From an uncultured Oscillospiraceae bacterium (GTDB taxonomy: Bacteria > Bacillota > Clostridia > Oscillospirales > Oscillospiraceae), in the NCBI GenBank assembly GCA_904395905.1, contig CAJFNZ010000197.1, forward strand, positions 1 through 32,652: DNA of 32,652 bases, written 5' to 3'. Made by a program: the position numbers and the translations under genes. Below the pieces are notes generated by a model. That model searched no databases and was not told the origin of the DNA. It worked only from the letters and a program-made list of their open reading frames with translations. This document shows, in pieces, positions 28,761-32,652 of this stretch (position 1 is its first letter; every line of letters starts with the position of its first letter).

Positions 28761-29660
28761 TCAGCGCCGGGTGGCGGTGACGCGGTTGAGATACTGCTTG
28801 GGGGTAAAGCCCATCTGCAGCCGGAAGGCCGCGGCAAACCGGCTGGCGTTGCTGAAGCCCACCCGGTCCGCCGCCTCCAGCACGGAGCAGCCGCCCTCGA
28901 GCATCATGGGCACGCTCTGAACGACCCGGTACGCGGCCAGGTACTGGCTGATGGTCATCCCCAGCTCCCGCCGGAACAGCCGGCAGCAGCCCTCCCGGGA
29001 CACGCCCAGGGCCTCCGACATATTCGTCAGGTTCAGGGTTTCGGCGTAGTGGCTGTGGAGCCAGTTCAAAAGCCCCTTGAGCCGCTGCGGCCCCAGGGCG
29101 CTGCCGGGGTGCTCCATGGCCTCGCGCACCTCCGGCAGGATGGCCGCCAGCAAACAGGTGGCCAGGCCCGCGGCCTCCAGCTCGCAGCCGTAGCCCAGCT
29201 CGGCCAGCAGCGGCTCCATGGCCAGGCAGGTCTCCCAGGCCTTCTGCCGCCAGCCCGCGCCGTCCCGGCGGAACGGCAGCGCCGCCAGCCCCTGGGCCCG
29301 GGTGAAGGGCCCCAGGTACTGCCGCTCCAGCGCGCTGTCGGGGCCGCCGGCCAGCAGCCGCGGATGGATCCAAACGGAGAGGTACTCCGCGCCCCGCCCC
29401 GTCTCCGGGTAGCACATATGGGGTATGCCGGCGTTGAACATCATGCCGCTGCCGGTCTCCAGCCGATGGAGCTGCCCGTCGGTCCGGCAGAGCATCGTCC
29501 CGGCCGTCACGGCCAGGAATTCCAGCTCCTCATGCCAGTGACAGGCGGCGAAGCTGCCGTGGAAGGCGTCCATCCGCTCCCGGCGGGCCGTCACCGGCGT
29601 GCCGGCCCGGACGCGGCCCGGCTGACGGGTGCGCGTCTGCTCTCTCGGGGATTCTCCCAT
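28761..29660 (-). CDS. AraC-family transcriptional regulator
   Basis: 299 residues; ATG 29660 follows GGAGGGG by 5 nt. Residues ~30-120 form a cupin-like sensor domain (CHWHEELEFLAVTAG, MFNAGIPHMCYP). The C-terminal ~100 residues are the double helix-turn-helix of AraC: LTNMSEALGVSREGCCRLFRR, MTISQYLAAYRVVQSV, then VLEAADRVGFSNASRFAAAFR and GFTPKQYLNRV. It would sense a small molecule, often a sugar. It is downstream of a small membrane protein gene on the same strand (34 bp gap) and probably shares its promoter. No sugar genes are adjacent. Confidence 0.94.
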   Translation of the reverse strand: MGESPREQTRTRQPGRVRAGTPVTARRERMDAFHGSFAACHWHEELEFLAVTAGTMLCRTDGQLHRLETGSGMMFNAGIPHMCYPETGRGAEYLSVWIHPRLLAGGPDSALERQYLGPFTRAQGLAALPFRRDGAGWRQKAWETCLAMEPLLAELGYGCELEAAGLATCLLAAILPEVREAMEHPGSALGPQRLKGLLNWLHSHYAETLNLTNMSEALGVSREGCCRLFRRELGMTISQYLAAYRVVQSVPMMLEGGCSVLEAADRVGFSNASRFAAAFRLQMGFTPKQYLNRVTATRR

Positions 29661-29694
29661 CCATGCCCCTCCTCTCTCCGGGCCCGGCTGCGCG

Positions 29695-29934
29695 TCAGTC
29701 GCCGCTGCCGAAGTACGACAGCACCGCGACAATGATGCCTGCCGCGCAGTAGATGCCCACCAGCCAGAACAGCGCCCAGAGAATGGCCCCCACCAGCGGC
29801 AGCCACCCCACCAGCCAGTCGGCAATCTTCACGATGGCGCTGACGGCCAGATAGATGCCGATGACCACGGCCAGCGACTTGGGCTGGCCCCGGCGGACGA
29901 GGGTGGTCAGGGGAAAGATGTGGTTGAGATTCAC
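29695..29934 (-). CDS. Small two-helix membrane protein
   Basis: 79 residues. GTG 29934 was chosen because AGGAGG lies just before it; the open frame extends to 30063 without a ribosome site and past the likely promoter. Two hydrophobic segments (about 23-45 and 48-72) include a Trp-rich stretch (ADWLVGWLPLVGAILWALFWLV). I do not recognise a family. It heads a two-gene unit with the AraC regulator. Confidence 0.7.
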   Translation of the reverse strand: MNLNHIFPLTTLVRRGQPKSLAVVIGIYLAVSAIVKIADWLVGWLPLVGAILWALFWLVGIYCAAGIIVAVLSYFGSGD

Positions 29935-29964
29935 GGATGGCGCCTCCTGCGTTTCGTTTGTGAC

Positions 29965-29993
29965 AGCATACCACGTTTCCCGCCGAAATGCAA
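29965..29993 (-). promoter_or_regulatory. Promoter of the small membrane protein/AraC unit
   Basis: On the minus strand TTGCAT and TATGCT are separated by 17 bp, about 30 bp before the GTG start. Confidence 0.6.
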
Positions 29994-30069
29994 GGCGGAG
30001 AGGCCCGGACGGGCCGTCAAAACGGTCCGGCCCGGGAAGGAGGCAGGAGACTTTTTTGGACAAGCCGCC

Positions 30070-30098
30070 TTGACAATGGCCGCGGAATGTGGCAAAGT
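30070..30098 (+). promoter_or_regulatory. Promoter of the second zinc-ribbon gene
   Basis: A perfect TTGACA (30070-30075) lies 17 bp before CAAAGT (30093-30098). The poor -10 box is preceded by TG at the extended -10 position, which may compensate. Confidence 0.5.
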
Positions 30099-30125
30099 TG
30101 ACGTAACGAGAGGAGGCTGCGGCCC

Positions 30126-30629
30126 ATGTGGTGTCCCAACTGCAAACGGGAATACAGCGGCGGGGAGACGGTCTGCGCCGACTGCGGCGTGCCGCTGGTG
30201 GAGATGCTGGTCTCCGTGCGGCCGCCGGAGCCGGAGCTGGAGTTCCTACTGTATATCGCCGACCGGGCGGAGCTGGAAGAGGCCATGGACCTGCTGGAGG
30301 AGGCGGAGATTCCGTTCCAGTGCCGCAGCCGCGGCGGCAGCGGCTACCGGCGGATGACCCGCGGCCAGGGCGGCGGCGCGCTGTATGTGGACAGCCGTTA
30401 CACCCACCGGGCCCTGCGGCTCCTGCGTCGGTTCGACGAGGACTACCGCCGGCCCTTCGGCGACGAGGAGCTGGACGCCGCCATCGCGGACTACGAGGCG
30501 GATTTCGGCGCGGCCTCGCCGGAGGAGGCGGAGCCGGCCCCGACCGAGGGCTACCGGATGGTGTTCGTCTTCCTGGGCCTGTTTGCGGCGCTGGTGGCCG
30601 CGGCGGCGCTGGCGGCCGTGCTGGGCTGA
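30126..30629 (+). CDS. Zinc-ribbon membrane protein with DUF2007-like middle
   Basis: 167 residues; ATG 30126 follows GAGAGGAGG. The N-terminus is a zinc ribbon (CPNC with Cys3 and Cys6, CADC with Cys17 and Cys20). The middle (~38-105) resembles DUF2007-type putative signal-transduction domains (LYIADRAELEEAMDLLEEAEIPF, ALYVDSRYTHRALRLL). An acidic linker is followed by one C-terminal membrane helix (~144-166). The 3' end overlaps the tail of convergent bioY by 79 bp. The role is unknown. Confidence 0.78.
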   Translation: MWCPNCKREYSGGETVCADCGVPLVEMLVSVRPPEPELEFLLYIADRAELEEAMDLLEEAEIPFQCRSRGGSGYRRMTRGQGGGALYVDSRYTHRALRLLRRFDEDYRRPFGDEELDAAIADYEADFGAASPEEAEPAPTEGYRMVFVFLGLFAALVAAAALAAVLG

Positions 30630-31159
30630 AGGACGGGCAGCAGCCGCCGGCCCAGCAGGGCCGAGCCCGCCACTTTGACCGCGTCCCAGGGCAGGAACAG
30701 CACCATGCCGCTGAAGGCCGTCTGGCCGAAGGTCATCGGGGTGTCCAGGACTACGTTGAGGATGAAGTGCATATAGGGGAGACCGACGGCGTACAGGGCC
30801 GCCATGCCGGCCGCCGCCGCCAGGCACAGCCGCCAGAAGGTCGTCCCCAGCCGCCGTGTCAGATACCCGGTCACGGCGGCCATGACGACAAAGCCCAGCA
30901 GGAAGCCGAAGGTGGGCTGCAGCACGGTGGAGAAGCCGCCGCTTCCGCCGGCGAAGATGGGCAGCCCCAGCAGCCCCAGGGCCACGTAGAGCCCCTGGGA
31001 GAGAGCGCCGTAGCGCGGCCCCAGCAGGATGCCGGCCATGGCCGTGCAGAAGGACTGGGCCGTGAACGCCGAGGGGGGCAGCGGGATCTGCAAATAGGCG
31101 CCGGCCGCGGTCAGGGCGGCCAGGAGCGCGGTGAAAACCAGGTATCGGGTGCGTTGCAT
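30551..31159 (-). CDS. bioY: Biotin transporter S-component BioY
   Basis: 202 residues; ATG 31159 follows GGAGGC. It is the membrane component that captures biotin, alone or with an ECF module. Family features: TALLAALTAAGAYLQIPLPPS, TAQSFCTAMAGILLGPRYGALSQ, GLPIFAGGSGGFSTVLQPTFGFLLGF and a C-terminal VKVAGSALLGRRLLPVL. About six hydrophobic helices are present. The last ~25 residues (after GRRLLPVL) are an Ala/Ser-rich tail encoded in the overlap with the convergent zinc-ribbon gene, longer than usual. It is divergent from birA across a BirA operator, so it is most likely repressed when biotin is plentiful. Confidence 0.96.
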   Translation of the reverse strand: MQRTRYLVFTALLAALTAAGAYLQIPLPPSAFTAQSFCTAMAGILLGPRYGALSQGLYVALGLLGLPIFAGGSGGFSTVLQPTFGFLLGFVVMAAVTGYLTRRLGTTFWRLCLAAAAGMAALYAVGLPYMHFILNVVLDTPMTFGQTAFSGMVLFLPWDAVKVAGSALLGRRLLPVLQPSTAASAAAATSAANRPRKTNTIR

Positions 31160-31168
31160 GGGATGCCT

Positions 31169-31208
31169 CCTATTGTCAACCTATTGTAATCTTGTGGTTT
31201 ACAATAGG
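31169..31208. promoter_or_regulatory. BirA operator between bioY and birA
   Basis: Arms CCTATTGTCAACC and GGTTTACAATAGG (one mismatch) are separated by 14 bp. The inner part TTGTCAACC-N14-GGTTTACAA fits the known Gram-positive BirA site. It covers the start of the bioY transcript, directly after that promoter's -10 box. Confidence 0.9.
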
Positions 31209-31237
31209 AGTTTACCCCATAGCCGGCCCCTTGTCAA
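31209..31237 (-). promoter_or_regulatory. bioY promoter
   Basis: On the minus strand a perfect TTGACA (31232-31237) and TAAACT (31209-31214) are separated by 17 bp. The BirA operator begins right after the -10 box. No clear birA promoter was found on the plus strand; it would have to overlap the same operator. Confidence 0.75.
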
Positions 31238-31255
31238 GGGGGGAAAGGAGTTGCC

Positions 31256-32248
31256 ATGACGAAGGATAAGGTTCTGGCTCTGCTCCAGCGGGCGGAGGGT
31301 TTTGTTTCCGGGCAGGAGATGAGCCGGCAGTTGCAGCTGAGCCGCGCTGCCATCTGGAAAGCGGTGCAGACGCTGCGGGATGAGGGCTATACCATCGAGT
31401 CGTCCACCAACCGGGGCTATCGGCTCCGGGGCGTGCCGGACCGGCTGGAGCGGGGGCAGATTCTCACGGCGCTGGGCGCCCACCCGTGGGCCGACCGGGT
31501 GACGGTTTTGGAGACGGTGGACTCCACCAACACGCTGGCCAAGCAGCTGGCGGCCGAGGGGGCGCCCCACGGCACGGTGGTGGTGGCCGAGCAGCAGACG
31601 GGCGGCCGCGGCCGTCTGGGACGGAGTTTTGCCTCGCCGGCGGGGGTGGGGGTGTATCTTTCGGTCATACTGCGGCCCAACGCGCCGCCGGGCGAGCTGA
31701 TGCACCTGACGGCCATGGCAGCCGTGGCGGCGGTGGAGGCGGTGGAGATGGCCTGTGGTCTGCGGCCGGGCATCAAGTGGACGAACGACCTGGTGCTGGA
31801 CCGGCGCAAGTGTGCCGGGATTCTGACGGAGATGTCTCTCCAGGCCGAGAGCGGGCTGGTGGACTATGCGGTCATCGGCATTGGGACCAACTGCAACCAC
31901 GGCGACAAGGATTTCCCGCCCGATGTGCGGCCCATGGCCGTCTCCCTGCGGGAGGCCTGCGGCCGGCCGGTGGAGCGGAGCCGGTATGCCGCGGCGCTGA
32001 TTCGCCAGCTGTCCATGGCGGACCGGGCGCTGCTGGGGCCCGGCCGGGCCGACTGGATGGCCCGGTACGCGGCCGGCTGCATCACCGTGGGGCAGGATGT
32101 CCAGGTGGTCAGCGGCGGCGCGGTTCGCCCGGCCCACGCCGAGGCGGTCACCGGCGACGGAGCCCTGGTCGTCACCTGGGAGGACGGCACCCGCAGCATC
32201 GTCAACTCCGGCGAAGTCTCCATCCGCGGTATGTACGGATATGTTTAG
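31256..32248 (+). CDS. birA: Bifunctional biotin-[acetyl-CoA-carboxylase] ligase / biotin operon repressor
   Basis: 330 residues; ATG 31256 follows AAAGGAG. It attaches biotin to carboxylases via biotinyl-AMP, and its N-terminal winged helix (1-60, GQEMSRQLQLSRAAIWKAVQ, then ESSTNRGYRL) represses biotin genes. The catalytic part shows TVDSTNTLAK, the biotin/adenylate loop GGRGRLGRS (from 116), KWTNDL with Lys174, AGILTEM and IGIGTNCNH. The C-terminal domain ends ISIRGMYGYV-like (EVSIRGMYGYV). The presence of the helix-turn-helix and of the operator upstream show it is the regulating type. The stop codon lies inside the dispersed repeat copy C. Confidence 0.97.
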   Translation: MTKDKVLALLQRAEGFVSGQEMSRQLQLSRAAIWKAVQTLRDEGYTIESSTNRGYRLRGVPDRLERGQILTALGAHPWADRVTVLETVDSTNTLAKQLAAEGAPHGTVVVAEQQTGGRGRLGRSFASPAGVGVYLSVILRPNAPPGELMHLTAMAAVAAVEAVEMACGLRPGIKWTNDLVLDRRKCAGILTEMSLQAESGLVDYAVIGIGTNCNHGDKDFPPDVRPMAVSLREACGRPVERSRYAAALIRQLSMADRALLGPGRADWMARYAAGCITVGQDVQVVSGGAVRPAHAEAVTGDGALVVTWEDGTRSIVNSGEVSIRGMYGYV

Positions 32249-32318
32249 AGAACAATACACAACTGCTGGTGCTTGACTATCTATCCTCTGCCGTCGCGCG
32301 CACGCGACTCGGCGTCGG
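32243..32318 (-). repeat. Dispersed intergenic repeat, copy C (inverted)
   Basis: Read on the minus strand, the core (32277-32243) is GTCAAGCACCAGCAG then TTGTGTATTGTTCTCTAAAC. It matches copy B at most positions. An upstream GC palindrome (GTCGCG TGCG CGCGAC) and GACGGCAGAGG are shared too. The birA TAG stop is inside it. Confidence 0.75.
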
Positions 32319-32319
32319 A

Positions 32320-32542
32320 GCAAAGTCCGCTCAGCTCCGTTTCCGCCTGCGGGCTGACGCCCTCCGGCGAAACCTGCGCCCGCTCCCTTGCTCCTCCTTT
32401 CCCCACGGGACTTCGTCCCGCGGGGGCCCCGTTGGGCAAAGTCCGTTCCACTCCGTTGCCGCCTGACGGCGAAAACTGCGTTCACTCCCTTGCCCCTCCT
32501 CTCCCCACGGGACTGACGTCCCGCGGGGGCCCCCGTTTGTTT
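32320..32542. repeat. Tandem repeat, two copies of about 105-116 bp
   Basis: Units begin at 32320 and 32436 with GCAAAGTCCG, continue with CTCCGTT and CCGCCTG, then CTCCCTTGC and CTCC, and end in a hairpin plus GGGGCCCC. Unit 1's hairpin (32401-32425) is CCCCACGGGAC, loop TTC, GTCCCGCGGGG. Unit 2's (32503-32528) keeps the stem but has loop TGAC. No coding sequence is seen. Confidence 0.75.
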
Positions 32543-32575
32543 CCGCCTACGGGCAGCGTCATCAAAAGTTTTCGT

Positions 32576-32642
32576 CCACCTTTTTCAAAAGGTGGCAGGG
32601 AGCCGGGGGACAGCGTCCCCCGGTCGCCCGCCGCAGCGGGCG
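32576..32642. repeat. Cluster of three consecutive hairpins at the right end
   Basis: CCACCTTTT/AAAAGGTGG (32576-32595), CCGGGGGAC/GTCCCCCGG (32603-32623) and CGCCCGC/GCGGGCG (32625-32642) follow one another with almost no spacer. Similar clusters are familiar intergenic elements in Oscillospiraceae and other Clostridia genomes. The element appears to be cut by the window end. Confidence 0.65.
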
Positions 32643-32652
32643 AAATTCCCCG

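Noticed and set aside
29999-30045. GC-rich inverted sequences (GGCCCGGACGGGCC and GGTCCGGCCCGGG) considered as a terminator
   Set aside because: The pairing is irregular, no gene ends nearby on either strand, and the T-run at 30051 is too far from the stem.

Overview
The window is a GC-rich (roughly two-thirds G+C by eye), gene-dense stretch of chromosome. It looks like a Gram-positive anaerobe of the Clostridia, most plausibly the Oscillospiraceae group of gut bacteria. Grounds for this are LytTR/GHKL signalling genes, an S-layer-homology protein, a tandem glycine riboswitch, a Gram-positive-type bifunctional BirA with its operator, sigma-A-like promoters, strong AGGAGG ribosome sites and a lipoprotein related to RsiV. 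No rRNA, tRNA, CRISPR array, transposase or phage gene was found. The genus assignment is inference.

Layout. 1-3412: the 3' end of a LuxR-type regulator, then two LytTR response regulators and a GHKL histidine kinase in one operon. 3487-4041 (minus): an orphan proline-rich protein. 4042-4506: an AT-rich island with two promoters and a structured leader ahead of gltBD (4507-10513). 10547-12021: a DUF3784-like membrane protein and a DUF362 protein. 12123-12515 (minus): a small PQ-loop/SemiSWEET-like membrane protein whose promoter carries a perfect palindrome. It is divergent from a LysR regulator (12683-13567), which is followed by an MBOAT acyltransferase and a DHHW/AlgX-like protein (polysaccharide O-acylation pair). 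16314-17850 (minus): glyA behind a tandem glycine riboswitch and intrinsic terminator. 18031-19356: an RsiV-like lipoprotein. 19500-25446: an operon encoding an unusually long adaptor, a MacB-type ATPase, a MacB-type permease and an SLH-domain surface protein. 25546-26450: a tyrosine-phosphatase-like gene behind a folded leader. 26526-28252: a metallophosphoesterase translationally coupled to an EamA transporter. 28316-28687: a zinc-ribbon membrane protein. 28761-29934 (minus): a small membrane protein and an AraC regulator. 30126-30629: a second zinc-ribbon membrane protein, overlapping bioY tail to tail. 30551-32248: bioY and birA, divergent around a BirA operator. 32243-32652: non-coding repeat DNA.

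How the genes fit together. Nitrogen and one-carbon metabolism is represented by glutamate synthase and glycine-controlled serine hydroxymethyltransferase. Biotin uptake (BioY) sits under the ligase/repressor BirA. Envelope functions are the MacAB-like exporter with SLH protein, the MBOAT/DHHW pair and the RsiV-like lipoprotein. The rest are signalling genes without obvious targets.

The least explained signals are non-coding. A dispersed repeat of about 35-70 bp occurs in three or four intergenic places. A folded RNA leader precedes the phosphatase gene. The gltB leader contains a strongly initiated out-of-frame upstream ORF. A perfect 22-bp palindrome lies between the SemiSWEET-like gene and the LysR gene. 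A tandem multi-hairpin repeat lies at the right end. Nothing proves a wholly new system, but these are the places to look.
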